A program made the translations under genes and the position numbers. A DNA stretch of 64,000 nucleotides from Rhodocyclaceae bacterium (GTDB lineage: Bacteria > Pseudomonadota > Gammaproteobacteria > Burkholderiales > Rhodocyclaceae), in the NCBI GenBank assembly GCA_016704145.1, contig JADJAS010000007.1, positions 1,612,001-1,676,000 of the forward strand, given 5' to 3'. How positions within the stretch are numbered: position 1 is the stretch's first letter; every line of letters starts with the position of its first letter. Shown one piece after another: positions 24,559 through 32,923 of the stretch. Below the pieces are notes generated by a model. The model did no database searches, was not told where the DNA came from, and worked only from the letters and a program-made list of their open reading frames with translations.

Positions 24559-25891
24559 CAGGATTCGCCGTCGTATTGGTGAGTACTCGCGGCGGGACCT
24601 GCTGATCGTCGTCCTGCCGCTGCTGGCGATACTCATCGCCGGCTTCTGGGGCGCATCCCGATTCATCCAGCCGGCGCCACCCGGCAAGCTTGTTCTGAGC
24701 AGTGGCGGTGAAGGCGGCGCCTATCAGCGCTTTGCCGCCGCCTATGCCGATTTCCTGGGTCGTTACGGCGTCCGCCTGGAGGAAAAGCCTTCGGCCGGAT
24801 CGATCGAAAACCTGGCGCGCCTGCGCGACGATTCGTTCGAGGTCGACGCCGCCTTCTTCCAGGGTGGCACGGGCGAGGCGCGGGAAGACGAAGAATTGCG
24901 CTCGCTCGGCGCGTTTTTCTACGAGCCGCTTTGGGTGTTCTACCGGTCGGCGCTGGCGCCGGCATCGGGCAAGCTCGACCAGGTGCTGCAACTCAAGGGC
25001 AAGCGTATCGCCATCGGCGGCGAAGGCAGCGGCACCCGCCACTTGGCCCTGGAGATCCTGCGCGCCAACGGCATCGAACCCGGCAATACCACGCTCGTCG
25101 ACAAGGGCGGCCTCGGCCTGGTCGAGATGTTCGACAAGGGCGACATCGATGCCGCCTTCGTCGTCGGCCCGACGCAATCGGCCACCGTCTGGTCGCTGCT
25201 CTACACCGAGGGTGTCCGGCTGATGAGCCTGGCCCAGGCGGACGCCTACACCCGGCAGTTGCCCTACCTGGCGAAGATCGTGTTGCCGCGAGGCGCGGTG
25301 GACCTCGGCCGCGACCTGCCAAGCGCCGACGTGACGCTGGTGGCTTCGGTGGCGACCCTGCTGGTGCGCGAGGATACCCATCCGGCCTTGGTCGATCTCC
25401 TGATGCAGGCGGCCGGCGAGGCCCACGGCGGGGCGGGCGTGTTCCAGAAGCCCGGCGAGTTCCCGCGCGCCACCGCCGACGCGTTCGCGCTGTCGAAGGA
25501 AGCCGAGCGCTATTACAAGTCCGGCAAGCCTTTCCTGCAGCGTTACCTGCCTTTCTGGGCCGCCACCCTGATCGATCGCCTGGTGGTGATGGCGATCCCG
25601 GTGTTCGCGCTGCTGGTGCCGATCGTCAAGTTCGCGCCGGCGCTCTACGGCTGGCGCGTGCGCTCGCGCATCTACCGGCGCTATGGTGAACTCAAGTTCC
25701 TCGAAGCCGAAGTGGAGGACAACCCGACACCCGAGCAGCGCCAGGCCTGGCTGGCGCGCCTCGATGCCATCGAACGGGACGTGAATCACATTCCGACACC
25801 GCTGGCGTTTTCCGACATGCTCTACACGCTGCGCGCGCACATCGGTCTGGTGCGCGCGGCAATCGTGAATCGTCCGACTACAGGCGCTTGA
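24542..25891 (+). CDS. TAXI family TRAP transporter solute-binding protein with C-terminal membrane anchor
   Basis: A 449-residue protein. An N-terminal membrane segment ([18 protein letters not shown]) is followed by a TAXI-type periplasmic solute-binding domain ([37 protein letters not shown]). A second membrane segment near residue 350 ([16 protein letters not shown]) is followed by a charged cytoplasmic tail. This double-anchored form, lacking a DctM partner nearby, is known in proteobacteria, but its ligand is not evident. I take the ATG inside the ssb tail; the N-terminus is arginine-rich as expected before a membrane anchor. Its end overlaps convergently with rfaE2. Confidence 0.85.
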   Translation: MTSRSSRIRRRIGEYSRRDLLIVVLPLLAILIAGFWGASRFIQPAPPGKLVLSSGGEGGAYQRFAAAYADFLGRYGVRLEEKPSAGSIENLARLRDDSFEVDAAFFQGGTGEAREDEELRSLGAFFYEPLWVFYRSALAPASGKLDQVLQLKGKRIAIGGEGSGTRHLALEILRANGIEPGNTTLVDKGGLGLVEMFDKGDIDAAFVVGPTQSATVWSLLYTEGVRLMSLAQADAYTRQLPYLAKIVLPRGAVDLGRDLPSADVTLVASVATLLVREDTHPALVDLLMQAAGEAHGGAGVFQKPGEFPRATADAFALSKEAERYYKSGKPFLQRYLPFWAATLIDRLVVMAIPVFALLVPIVKFAPALYGWRVRSRIYRRYGELKFLEAEVEDNPTPEQRQAWLARLDAIERDVNHIPTPLAFSDMLYTLRAHIGLVRAAIVNRPTTGA

Positions 25892-26360
25892 TCTTGTCCA
25901 CCAGCGCCGTCGTCGAGCGCTGGTGTATGAACGGGATGGAGTGGACCGCGCCGCCCCAGGCCAGTGTCTCGGGCGCGCCGACAATCTTGTCCACCGGCCA
26001 GTCGCCACCCTTGACCAGGATGTCCGGGCGGCTCGTCAGCACGCGCTCCATCGGCGTGTCCTCGTCGAACCAGGTCACCAGGGAAACCGATTCGAGCGCG
26101 GCGAGGACGGCCAAGCGGTCGTCGAGCGTGTTGATCGGGCGATCCGCGCCCTTGCCGAGCCGCCGCACCGAGGCGTCGCTGTTGACCGCCACCAGCAGGC
26201 TGGCGCCCAGTGCCCGTGCCTGGGCCAGATAGGTCACGTGGCCGCGATGCAGGACGTCGAAACAGCCGTTGGTGAACACCAGTGGCCTGGGCAAGCCGGC
26301 CAGACGGACCGGCAGATCGGCCGGCGGGCAGATCTTGGCTTCGAAATCCGGCGTGGTCAC
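25878..26360 (-). CDS. rfaE2: D-glycero-beta-D-manno-heptose 1-phosphate adenylyltransferase
   Basis: A 160-residue nucleotidyltransferase corresponding to the C-terminal half of HldE. It has FTNGCFDVLHRGHV with the HxGH signature, VNSDASVRRLGKG and RPDILVKGGDW. It transfers AMP to heptose-1-phosphate in ADP-heptose synthesis for lipopolysaccharide core. The start is GTG, overlapping the stop of the BON lipoprotein gene. The kinase half of HldE is not in the window, so the two activities are encoded separately. Confidence 0.93.
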   Translation of the reverse strand: MTTPDFEAKICPPADLPVRLAGLPRPLVFTNGCFDVLHRGHVTYLAQARALGASLLVAVNSDASVRRLGKGADRPINTLDDRLAVLAALESVSLVTWFDEDTPMERVLTSRPDILVKGGDWPVDKIVGAPETLAWGGAVHSIPFIHQRSTTALVDKIKRL

Positions 26361-26983
26361 TTCGCCGGCGGCGTCTTGCTTTCGGACGAGGTCAGATCAA
26401 GGCGACGCGCCTCGTCATCGCCAATGATCTCGAACAGGCGCACCACTTTCTGCACGCCGCCGGTGGTGCGGGCAATGTCGACGGCGTCATCCGCCTCGCG
26501 CTGTGTCACCAGGCCGAGCAGGAACACCGAGCCCCACTCGGTGACCACCTTGATCTTGTTGGCGGCGAACTTGTTGTATTCGACAAAGCGGGCCTTGACC
26601 TTGGAGGTGGTGTAGGTGTCGGTGCTGCGACCGGATAGCGAGCTGGCGGGGCCGACCAGCACTTCGTTGCTGACCGACTTGACGTTGGGCACGGTCGCCA
26701 TGATCCTGCCGAGCTCGGCCTTGGCTTCGGCGGTGGGAACCTCGCCGGTCAGCAGCAGCATGCGGTTGTAGGAAGTGACGTTGACATGGGTTTCGGTGCC
26801 GAACTTCTCGCTGACCCGGTTCGATGCGCGCATCTCGATCGCCTCGTCGGCAAGGTAGGTTTCGGTGATGCGGCGATCGGCCACCATCAGGGCGCCGGCG
26901 CCGACGCCGACCACGGCGGCGGGGAAACAGCCGGCGAGCAGCGTCGCGGCGATGGCGGGCAGGATCAGTGAGTGTGCTTTCAT
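26357..26983 (-). CDS. BON-domain outer-membrane lipoprotein (DolP/YraP-like)
   Basis: A 208-residue lipoprotein. The signal ends in LLAGC (lipobox), and two BON domains follow: residues about 45-115 ([31 protein letters not shown]) and 120-195 ([32 protein letters not shown]). DolP supports outer-membrane integrity at division sites in E. coli. Position directly after a DiaA-like SIS gene matches the E. coli diaA-dolP order and supports the call. Both ends overlap neighbours by 4 bases, so the genes form a tight operon. Confidence 0.9.
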   Translation of the reverse strand: MKAHSLILPAIAATLLAGCFPAAVVGVGAGALMVADRRITETYLADEAIEMRASNRVSEKFGTETHVNVTSYNRMLLLTGEVPTAEAKAELGRIMATVPNVKSVSNEVLVGPASSLSGRSTDTYTTSKVKARFVEYNKFAANKIKVVTEWGSVFLLGLVTQREADDAVDIARTTGGVQKVVRLFEIIGDDEARRLDLTSSESKTPPAK

Positions 26984-27573
26984 GTCGTTTCTCCGGGAAG
27001 CAGTATGTCGATGCCGTCGCACAGGCAGTGCAGGACGAGAAGATGAACTTCCTGGATGCGCGCCGTGCGGTCGGCGGGCACGCCAAGGTGAATATCGCCC
27101 GGCTCCAGCGCGGCGGCCATCTTGCCGCCACCCTTGCCGGTCAGGGCCACCACGCGCACGCCCCTCGCTCGCGCGACGGCCATGGCGGCCAGGACGTTGG
27201 GCGAATTGCCGGAGGTGGAAATCGCCAGCAGCACGTCGCCGGCGCGGCCCAGCGCCGCTACCTGCTTGGCGAACACCTGGTCGTAGTGGTAATCGTTGGC
27301 GATCGAGGTAAGCGTCGAGGTGTCGGTGGTCAGGGCGATTGCCGCCAGCGGCGCCCTTTCCTTTTCGAAGCGGTTGAGCAGTTCGGCGGCAAAATGCTGC
27401 GAGTCGGCGGCCGAACCGCCGTTGCCGCAGGCCATGATCTTGCCGCCCGCCCGGAGCGCGGCGGTCATCGCCTCGACGGCCGCGGCGATGGGTGCGGCCA
27501 TCGCTGTCATGGCGGCCTGCTTGGCGGCGATGCTGTCGGCGAACTGTCGGTGGATGCGATCGACGAGACTCAT
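26980..27573 (-). CDS. diaA: SIS-domain protein, DiaA/GmhA family
   Basis: A 197-residue sugar isomerase fold protein. Motifs: [38 protein letters not shown] and [16 protein letters not shown]. The N-terminal block and the end [17 protein letters not shown] resemble E. coli DiaA, which loads DnaA at the origin. The closely related GmhA makes sedoheptulose-7-phosphate into heptose-7-phosphate. Gene order (yraN, HIRAN, SIS, DolP-like) favours DiaA; the rfaE2 gene at the end of the same operon favours GmhA. I rate DiaA somewhat more likely; one protein may serve both roles. Confidence 0.75.
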   Translation of the reverse strand: MSLVDRIHRQFADSIAAKQAAMTAMAAPIAAAVEAMTAALRAGGKIMACGNGGSAADSQHFAAELLNRFEKERAPLAAIALTTDTSTLTSIANDYHYDQVFAKQVAALGRAGDVLLAISTSGNSPNVLAAMAVARARGVRVVALTGKGGGKMAAALEPGDIHLGVPADRTARIQEVHLLVLHCLCDGIDILLPGETT

Positions 27574-27626
27574 GGTGAGGGGATTCTAGGGGTCGAACCC
27601 GATGGCAAGCGGCTGGAAATGGCCGG

Positions 27627-27989
27627 CTAAAGGGTGACAAACACTTCGATCAGTACGCGCTGCCAGGGATTCCGATGTTCGCGCAGCTTGGCGATCCGGC
27701 CGGAGACGAATCCACCGCGATCCATTTCGGCGGCGACGGCGCGATTCTCGGCTCGGGGCAGGTAGCCGAGCATGCGGCCGCGCCATTCGATGCGTATGGC
27801 GTTGCCATCATGGGAATTGTCGGGTTCGCGGATCAGGGTCAAGGTATCACCGACCCGCAACTCGGGCCAAAGTTCCCCGGCCGCGTGGTACTGGAAGCCG
27901 GCGAGCGGAGAACTCTGCACCAGAATCTTGAGCGTCTGGGCCTGTAGGGATGTGGCGACAAGCAGCAGGCTAATCAGCAGAGAACGCAT
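27627..27989 (-). CDS. Secreted HIRAN-domain protein
   Basis: A 120-residue protein with a clear signal peptide (LLISLLLVATSLQA, then QT). The mature part is essentially one HIRAN domain: PLAGFQYHAAGELW, LTLIREPDNSHDGNAIRIEW and MLGYLPRAENRAVA. HIRAN is usually an intracellular nucleic-acid-end binding module, so export is unusual; the ligand in the periplasm is unknown. It overlaps yraN by 20 bases and precedes the SIS gene by 53 bases. A second, cytoplasmic HIRAN protein is encoded at 4649-5056. Confidence 0.85.
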   Translation of the reverse strand: MRSLLISLLLVATSLQAQTLKILVQSSPLAGFQYHAAGELWPELRVGDTLTLIREPDNSHDGNAIRIEWRGRMLGYLPRAENRAVAAEMDRGGFVSGRIAKLREHRNPWQRVLIEVFVTL

Positions 27990-28320
27990 TCTTCAGCCAT
28001 TCGAGGCGATCACCGTCGATCAGTACGCAGTCGAAGCGGCAGGAAGGATCATGCCGGCGGTGCCGCGCCAGCCAGTGGCGTGCCGCCATGACGATCCTGG
28101 CTTGCTTGGCGGTGGTGATGCTCGCTCCTGCCCCGCCGTAATCGGAACGCCGGCGCAGGCGTACCTCGACGAAGACGATCGTTGCGCCGTCGCGGCAGAT
28201 CAGATCGATTTCGCCGCCGCGGACGCGGAAGTTGCTCTCGACCAGCGCCAGACCGCGTGCGGCGAGAAATTCGGCGGCTGCCGCTTCGGCGGCGGCGCCC
28301 TGGGCTTGCGCGGTGGCCAT
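27970..28320 (-). CDS. YraN family protein (UPF0102)
   Basis: A 116-residue protein of the YraN/UPF0102 family with a restriction-endonuclease-like core: FLAARGLALVESNFRVRGGE, then IDLICRDGATIVFVEVRLRR, with acidic residues arranged as in PD-(D/E)XK enzymes. Family members are widely conserved, and structure-specific nuclease activity has been suggested. The start faces rsmI across 21 bases, so the two are divergent. This rsmI/yraN/diaA/dolP grouping is conserved with E. coli, apart from the missing lpoA. Confidence 0.88.
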   Translation of the reverse strand: MATAQAQGAAAEAAAAEFLAARGLALVESNFRVRGGEIDLICRDGATIVFVEVRLRRRSDYGGAGASITTAKQARIVMAARHWLARHRRHDPSCRFDCVLIDGDRLEWLKNAFSAD

Positions 28321-28341
28321 GAGCGCTGGACAATCCCCTCC

Positions 28342-29190
28342 ATGGAAAACCTGACTACGACGCCGGCATTGTATGTCGTCGCCACGCCGATCGGAAATCT
28401 CGGTGACGTTACGCTGCGCGCGCTGGAAACGTTGCGCGCCGCCGATCTGATCGCCTGCGAGGATACGCGCCATGCCCGGCGGCTGCTTGATCATCACGGC
28501 GTCCGCGCGGCGACGCTGGCCTTGCACGAACACAACGAAGCGGCGGCCACCGCGCGGCTGATCGACGCACTGGCAACAGGCCAGCGCGTGGCGCTGATCT
28601 CCGACGCGGGCACGCCCGGCATTTCCGATCCGGGTGCGCGGGCCTGCGCCGCCGTGCGCGCGGCCGGCCATGCGGTGGTGCCGATTCCCGGCGCCAATGC
28701 CGCCGCCACCGCGATGTCGGCCGCCGGACTGCCGGACGCGCGTTTCCTGTTCGCCGGCTTTCTGTCGGCGAAGCCGACGGCGAGACGGCACGAGATCGAG
28801 GCACTGAAGGCGGTGCCGGCGGCGCTGGTGTTCTACGAAGCGCCGCATCGTATCGAAGAGACGGTTGCCGATCTGGCGACGCTGCTGGAACCTCAACGGA
28901 CACTGGTCGTGGCGCGCGAGCTGACCAAGCTGTTCGAGCAGATCGTCGCCATGCCGCTTCGCGAGGGGCCGGCCTGGCTGGCCGCCGACGACAATCGGAA
29001 GAGGGGTGAGTTCGTGCTGATCGTTTCGGGACCACCGCCGCGCGAAGGGGTCGATGCGGCGGCGGAACGGGTGTTGAAGGTATTGCTGGAGGAACTGCCG
29101 GTGAAGCAGGCGGCCAAGCTTGCCGCGACCATCACCGGCGCGGCGAAGAACGAGCTCTACCAGAAGGCGCTCCAACTCAAGGGCGGATAG
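28342..29190 (+). CDS. rsmI: 16S rRNA (cytidine(1402)-2'-O)-methyltransferase
   Basis: A 282-residue SAM-dependent tetrapyrrole-methylase-fold enzyme that methylates the ribose of C1402 in 16S rRNA. Signature motifs: [66 protein letters not shown] and [12 protein letters not shown]. The C-terminal helical domain ends [12 protein letters not shown]. Length and start are normal. Adjacent to divergent yraN, as in many proteobacteria. Confidence 0.97.
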   Translation: MENLTTTPALYVVATPIGNLGDVTLRALETLRAADLIACEDTRHARRLLDHHGVRAATLALHEHNEAAATARLIDALATGQRVALISDAGTPGISDPGARACAAVRAAGHAVVPIPGANAAATAMSAAGLPDARFLFAGFLSAKPTARRHEIEALKAVPAALVFYEAPHRIEETVADLATLLEPQRTLVVARELTKLFEQIVAMPLREGPAWLAADDNRKRGEFVLIVSGPPPREGVDAAAERVLKVLLEELPVKQAAKLAATITGAAKNELYQKALQLKGG

Positions 29191-29200
29191 AATCGAAACC

Positions 29201-30235
29201 ATGCAGACGCTCACGATTACCCGTCCCGACGACTGGCACCTGCATCTGCGCGACGGCGCGGCCATGCGGGCCGTGCTGCCCGACACGGCGAGGCGTTTCG
29301 CTCGCGCCATCATCATGCCGAATCTAAAGCCGCCGGTGACTACCGTCGAGCAGGCCGCAGCTTACCGCCAGCGCATCCAGGCCGGCGTGCCACCGGGGCT
29401 GACTTTCAGTCCGCTCATGACGCTGTACCTTACCGACAATCTGCCGGCGGCGGAGATCGACAAGGCCAAGGCGAGCGGCTTCGTGCACGCGGTAAAACTT
29501 TATCCGGCCGGCGCGACGACCAATTCCGATGCCGGTGTCACGGACCTGAAGAAGTGCGCCGCGACGCTGGCGCGCATGGAACGACTCGGCCTGCCGCTGC
29601 TGGTGCACGGCGAAGTGACCGACCCGGCGGTCGACGTCTTCGACCGCGAGGCGGTGTTCATCGATACCGTGCTGGCGCCGCTGCTGAAGGACTTCCCCGC
29701 GCTGAAGGTCGTACTTGAACACGTGACGACCCGCGAAGGCGTCGACTTCGTGTTGGCCGGCGGCGCCAACGTGGCCGGTACGATGACTGCGCATCACCTG
29801 CTGCTCAATCGCAACGCCATTTTCCAGGGCGGCATTCGCCCGCATCACTACTGCCTGCCCGTGCTCAAGCGCGAACGGCATCGCGAGGCACTGGTCGCGG
29901 CGGCAGTCTCCGGCAATCCCAAGTTCTTCCTCGGCACCGACTCGGCGCCGCACGCGCGCGCGACCAAGGAGGCGGCTTGCGGCTGCGCGGGCTGCTATAC
30001 CGCCCATGCGGCGATAGAACTCTATGCCGAGGCCTTCGAGGCCGCCAGCGCGCTCGACCGGCTGGAAGGTTTCGCCAGCCACTTCGGCGCCGACTTCTAC
30101 GGCCTGCCGAGAAATGCCGAGCACATCACGCTGACCAGGTCGCCTTGGCAGGCGCCGGCGAGCCAGACTTATGTCGAGGGCGATACGCTGGTGCCGTTGC
30201 GGGCTGGCGAGTCGGTGGCATGGAGCCTGGCATGA
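29201..30235 (+). CDS. pyrC: Dihydroorotase, class II
   Basis: A 344-residue zinc amidohydrolase converting carbamoyl-aspartate to dihydroorotate in pyrimidine synthesis. Metal ligands are visible: [10 protein letters not shown] (two His), the carboxylated Lys in [32 protein letters not shown] and the Asp in FLGTDSAPH. Normal E. coli-type length. A 23-bp repeat copy on the opposite strand encodes AGVPPGLTF in the surface loop before PLMTLYLTD. The 4-base overlap with the next lipoprotein gene suggests co-transcription. Confidence 0.96.
   Translation: MQTLTITRPDDWHLHLRDGAAMRAVLPDTARRFARAIIMPNLKPPVTTVEQAAAYRQRIQAGVPPGLTFSPLMTLYLTDNLPAAEIDKAKASGFVHAVKLYPAGATTNSDAGVTDLKKCAATLARMERLGLPLLVHGEVTDPAVDVFDREAVFIDTVLAPLLKDFPALKVVLEHVTTREGVDFVLAGGANVAGTMTAHHLLLNRNAIFQGGIRPHHYCLPVLKRERHREALVAAAVSGNPKFFLGTDSAPHARATKEAACGCAGCYTAHAAIELYAEAFEAASALDRLEGFASHFGADFYGLPRNAEHITLTRSPWQAPASQTYVEGDTLVPLRAGESVAWSLA
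29384..29406 (-). repeat. 23-bp dispersed repeat, copy 10 (coding)
   Basis: Inside pyrC, opposite to the gene. Left arm AAAGTCAGCC is perfect; centre CCG and right arm GTGGCACGCC carry three changes from consensus. Confidence 0.7.
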
Positions 30236-30666
30236 TGCGCCTGCTGGTGCCGGTTCTGGCCTTGATGCTCGCCGCCTGCGCCAAGGAGCCCGCCGCCTAC
30301 CTGATCGCCGGCAACGACGTGGCGATCACGCTGGAGCGCATCCAGCCCTATTTCTGGAGCACTGGCTGGGAACTCGACGTGATTCTCCGGCAGCACCCGA
30401 GTTGCCAGCGGCGACACCACCTCAAGCCGACGGCAAGCGCAAAGGTGAAGGTCGAGGTGTACAGCCCGGAGCCGGCCATCTATATCCTGCGGCAGGGCAA
30501 GCGCTGGTATGTCGCCGAATTGCGGAGTTGCGGCTTCGATGCTTTCAAGGAACCGCCGCCCGAACCTGGCGAACTGCTCGGCGCCTTCCAGGAAAAGGAT
30601 GGCGTCTTCACGTTCGTCGAGCGCAAGGACAAGGCCGCCAAGGCCAATGGCGGCGAAGCCGAGTAG
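30232..30666 (+). CDS. Hypothetical lipoprotein, 144 aa
   Basis: Starts [16 protein letters not shown], a short lipoprotein signal with lipobox LAAC. The mature part ([33 protein letters not shown]) is followed by a charged C-terminus ([15 protein letters not shown]). Two further cysteines (PSCQRR and LRSCGFDAF) could form a disulfide. I do not recognise a named family. The start overlaps the pyrC stop. It sits just upstream of rnpB. Confidence 0.75.
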   Translation: MMRLLVPVLALMLAACAKEPAAYLIAGNDVAITLERIQPYFWSTGWELDVILRQHPSCQRRHHLKPTASAKVKVEVYSPEPAIYILRQGKRWYVAELRSCGFDAFKEPPPEPGELLGAFQEKDGVFTFVERKDKAAKANGGEAE

Positions 30667-30677
30667 GGCCGCGCTGC

Positions 30678-30683
30678 TACAAT
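30678..30683 (+). promoter_or_regulatory. Probable -10 of rnpB
   Basis: TACAAT stands 7 bases before the expected 5' end of RNase P RNA. No convincing -35 is seen within the end of the lipoprotein gene. Confidence 0.45.
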
Positions 30684-30690
30684 TGCCGTC

Positions 30691-31062
30691 GGAAGTCCGC
30701 CAGGCAGCCGCTGTGGGTGCAAGCCCATGGAGGAAAGTCCGGGCCCCATAGAGCAGGATGCCGGCTAACGGCCGGGCGCAGCAAGCTTCGCCATTTCGGT
30801 GGCGCGGCCCAAGGCGACGGAAAGTGCAACAGAAACATACCGCCCAAGTCCGCAAGGACCGGCAAGGGTGAAATCGTGCGGTAAGAGCGCACGGCCGTAC
30901 TGGCGACAGTTACGGCGGGCAAACCCCATCCGGGGCAAGGCCAAATAGGGGAGCCATGACGTTGCTCGCGTCGCTCCCGGGTAGGCTGCTAGAGGCCGTC
31001 GGCAACGGCGGTCCCAGAGGAATGGCTGCCCACGACAGAACCCGGCTTATCGGCGGGCTTCC
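30691..31062 (+). ncRNA. rnpB: RNase P RNA, bacterial type A
   Basis: Catalytic RNA that trims the 5' leader of tRNA precursors. The 5' GGAAGTCCGCC pairs with the 3' GGCGGGCTTCC to form helix P1. Between them lie the universal core elements: GGAGGAAAGTCCGGGC (CR-I), CAGAAACATACCG with GTGAAATCGTGCGGTAAGAG split over P10/P11, GGCAAACCCC, and AGAGGAATGGCTGCC followed by GACAGAACCCGGCTTATCG (CR-V). These leave no doubt about identity. Ends are set by the P1 pairing and may be off by a few bases. Confidence 0.97.
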
Positions 31063-31188
31063 ACTTTTCACAGTCCACTTTCAGTTTCCTTTCTATCCCC
31101 ATTGTTTTTCAAGGGGAAAATTTGTCAATTGTTGTGTCAGGAAGCACTGTAAGTCATTGTTGGCACAGAAAATTTCCCCAATTCCCCC
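31063..31188. other. AT-rich spacer between rnpB and the dcw promoter
   Basis: Markedly AT-rich compared with the surroundings, with T-runs (CATTGTTTTTCAAGGGG) forming a small hairpin CCCC-TTG/CAA-GGGG. No gene is seen. It may help end rnpB transcription or serve as upstream promoter region for mraZ, but no U-run follows the hairpin in the right place. Confidence 0.4.
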
Positions 31189-31217
31189 TTGACCGTGATT
31201 TCCATCTTCCTTAGAGT
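31189..31217 (+). promoter_or_regulatory. dcw cluster promoter (Pmra)
   Basis: -35 TTGACC (31189-31194), 17-bp spacer, -10 TAGAGT (31212-31217). It is the only good promoter upstream of mraZ and its -10 abuts the MraZ boxes, so the cluster should be autoregulated. Confidence 0.65.
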
Positions 31218-31240
31218 GGGAAGAAGTGGGGGAAAGTGGG
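31216..31240 (+). promoter_or_regulatory. Three MraZ operator boxes
   Basis: GTGGG occurs three times at exactly 10-bp pitch (31216, 31226, 31236), the direct-repeat operator recognised by MraZ in E. coli and Mycoplasma. They overlap the -10 and early transcribed region, so binding by MraZ should repress the cluster. Confidence 0.85.
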
Positions 31241-31279
31241 GATAAATGGATTCCTAAGCCCCCGAGTCAAGGGGATTGC

Positions 31280-31726
31280 ATGTTCCAGGGGGCAACGTCG
31301 CTGAGTCTCGATGCCAAGGGTCGCATGGCGATCCCGGCGCGTCACCGCGAATCGCTGCTCGCTGCCGGCGAAGGCCGCCTGGTCATGACGGCGCATCCGC
31401 ATCGTTGCCTATTGCTCTATCCGGCTCCGGATTGGGCGCCGATCCGGGCCAAGGTTCTCGCCGCGCCAAGTCTCGAGGCGCAGTCCGCCAAGCTGCGTCG
31501 TCTGCTGGTGGGCTTTGCCGTCGACCTGGAAATGGATTCCGCCGGGCGCGTGCTCGTCAGTCCCGAACTGCGCCAATACGCGGGCCTCGAAAAGGATGTC
31601 TGGCTGGTGGGGCAGGGTCTGCATTTCGAACTGTGGTCGGACGCGGGCTGGAAGCAGCAGCAGGAAGAGATATTTGCCCTGGGCGACAAATTGCTGCCGC
31701 CGGGGTTGGCCGATCTGGCGCTGTGA
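31280..31726 (+). CDS. mraZ: Transcriptional regulator MraZ
   Basis: A 148-residue DNA-binding protein with two AbrB-like repeats: [18 protein letters not shown] and [18 protein letters not shown]. It forms a ring that binds the GTGGG repeats upstream and represses the division and cell-wall cluster. First gene of the cluster. The stop overlaps the rsmH GTG start. Confidence 0.96.
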   Translation: MFQGATSLSLDAKGRMAIPARHRESLLAAGEGRLVMTAHPHRCLLLYPAPDWAPIRAKVLAAPSLEAQSAKLRRLLVGFAVDLEMDSAGRVLVSPELRQYAGLEKDVWLVGQGLHFELWSDAGWKQQQEEIFALGDKLLPPGLADLAL

Positions 31727-32646
31727 GCGTCGGTGGACATGCCACCGTTCTGCTGACGGAGGCGGTGGCGGCGCTGGCGGTGAAACCGGAGGGTGTCTAT
31801 GTCGATGCCACGTTCGGACGCGGCGGCCACAGTCGGGCAATCCTGGCGCGGTTGGGCGCGGCGGGCAAGCTGGTGGCGCTGGATCGCGATCCGGCGGCGG
31901 TGGCGGCGGGGCGGGCAATCGACGATCCGCGTCTGCGCCTGGTGCATTCGGCGTTCAGCCGTCTGGGCGAGGCGCTGAACGAACTGAATGTCGGACAGGT
32001 GGACGGGGTGCTGCTGGACCTGGGCGTGTCTTCGCCGCAACTGGACACGCCCGAGCGGGGAATGAGTTTTCGTTTCGATGCGCCACTGGACATGCGCATG
32101 GACACGACGAAGGGGGAGACCGCGGCGGCTTTTCTGGCCCGGGCCGAACAACGTGACATCGAAAAGGTGATCAGGGACCATGGCGAAGAACGGTTTGCTC
32201 ATGCGATTGCAAAGGCGGTTGTTGCTGCTCGGCGCGAACACGGTGTTTCAACCACGCGACAGTTTGCCGCGCTCGTGGAGAAGGCTGTCCGCACGCGCGA
32301 GCCGGGCCTGCATCCCGCGACGCGCAGCTTTCAGGCCCTGCGGATCCACGTCAATCGGGAGCTTGAGGAGCTATCGTTAGTCCTGCCGCAATGCGTGGAT
32401 CGTCTGGGTGCCGGCGGGCGACTGGTCGTGATCAGTTTCCATTCCCTCGAGGACCGCATCGTCAAGCGCTTCATGCGCGACGAGAGCCAGCCGCCGAAGC
32501 TGCCCAGCCGGCTGCCGGTGCGCGCCGCGGAGCTGCCGTCGCCGAAGCTGCGCCTGGTCGGCAAGGCGATGCACGCCAGCGATGCCGAGATCGCCGCCAA
32601 CCCGCGCGCCCGCAGCGCCGTCATGCGCGCGGCCGAGCGCTGCTGA
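31723..32646 (+). CDS. rsmH: 16S rRNA (cytosine(1402)-N4)-methyltransferase
   Basis: A 307-residue SAM-dependent enzyme (MraW). Motifs: [12 protein letters not shown] near the start, [15 protein letters not shown] (SAM site), [28 protein letters not shown] and [15 protein letters not shown]. It modifies the same rRNA nucleotide as RsmI. The GTG start in the mraZ stop is chosen because the N-terminus then aligns with the family and no ATG is near. Confidence 0.97.
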   Translation: MSVGGHATVLLTEAVAALAVKPEGVYVDATFGRGGHSRAILARLGAAGKLVALDRDPAAVAAGRAIDDPRLRLVHSAFSRLGEALNELNVGQVDGVLLDLGVSSPQLDTPERGMSFRFDAPLDMRMDTTKGETAAAFLARAEQRDIEKVIRDHGEERFAHAIAKAVVAARREHGVSTTRQFAALVEKAVRTREPGLHPATRSFQALRIHVNRELEELSLVLPQCVDRLGAGGRLVVISFHSLEDRIVKRFMRDESQPPKLPSRLPVRAAELPSPKLRLVGKAMHASDAEIAANPRARSAVMRAAERC

Positions 32647-32653
32647 GGCCGAC

Positions 32654-32923
32654 ATGGCGCGACTGAACCTGCTCCTGCTTCTGGTTGCCTTGGCCTGCGC
32701 GCTGGCCACGGTGGCCGCCAACCACGGCGCGCGCAAGCTGTTCACCGAGTTCGAACGCGAGCAGACCCGCATGCGCGAGCTCGAGGTTGAATACGGCCAA
32801 TTGCAGCTCGAGCAAAGCACCTGGGCCGGCCACGCGCGCATCGAGAAGATTGCCCGCGAGCGGCTGGCCATGCGTCCGCCACCGCCGGCACGGGTGGTGC
32901 AGATGGAAGCGGCGCCGCGATGA
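32654..32923 (+). CDS. ftsL: Cell division protein FtsL
   Basis: A 89-residue bitopic membrane protein: a short cytoplasmic start, one membrane helix (LNLLLLLVALACALATVA), then a leucine-zipper coiled coil (FEREQTRMRELEVEYGQLQL). With FtsB and FtsQ it activates septal FtsWI. Proline-rich tail (RPPPPARV). The ATGA overlap with ftsI couples translation. Confidence 0.92.
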   Translation: MARLNLLLLLVALACALATVAANHGARKLFTEFEREQTRMRELEVEYGQLQLEQSTWAGHARIEKIARERLAMRPPPPARVVQMEAAPR

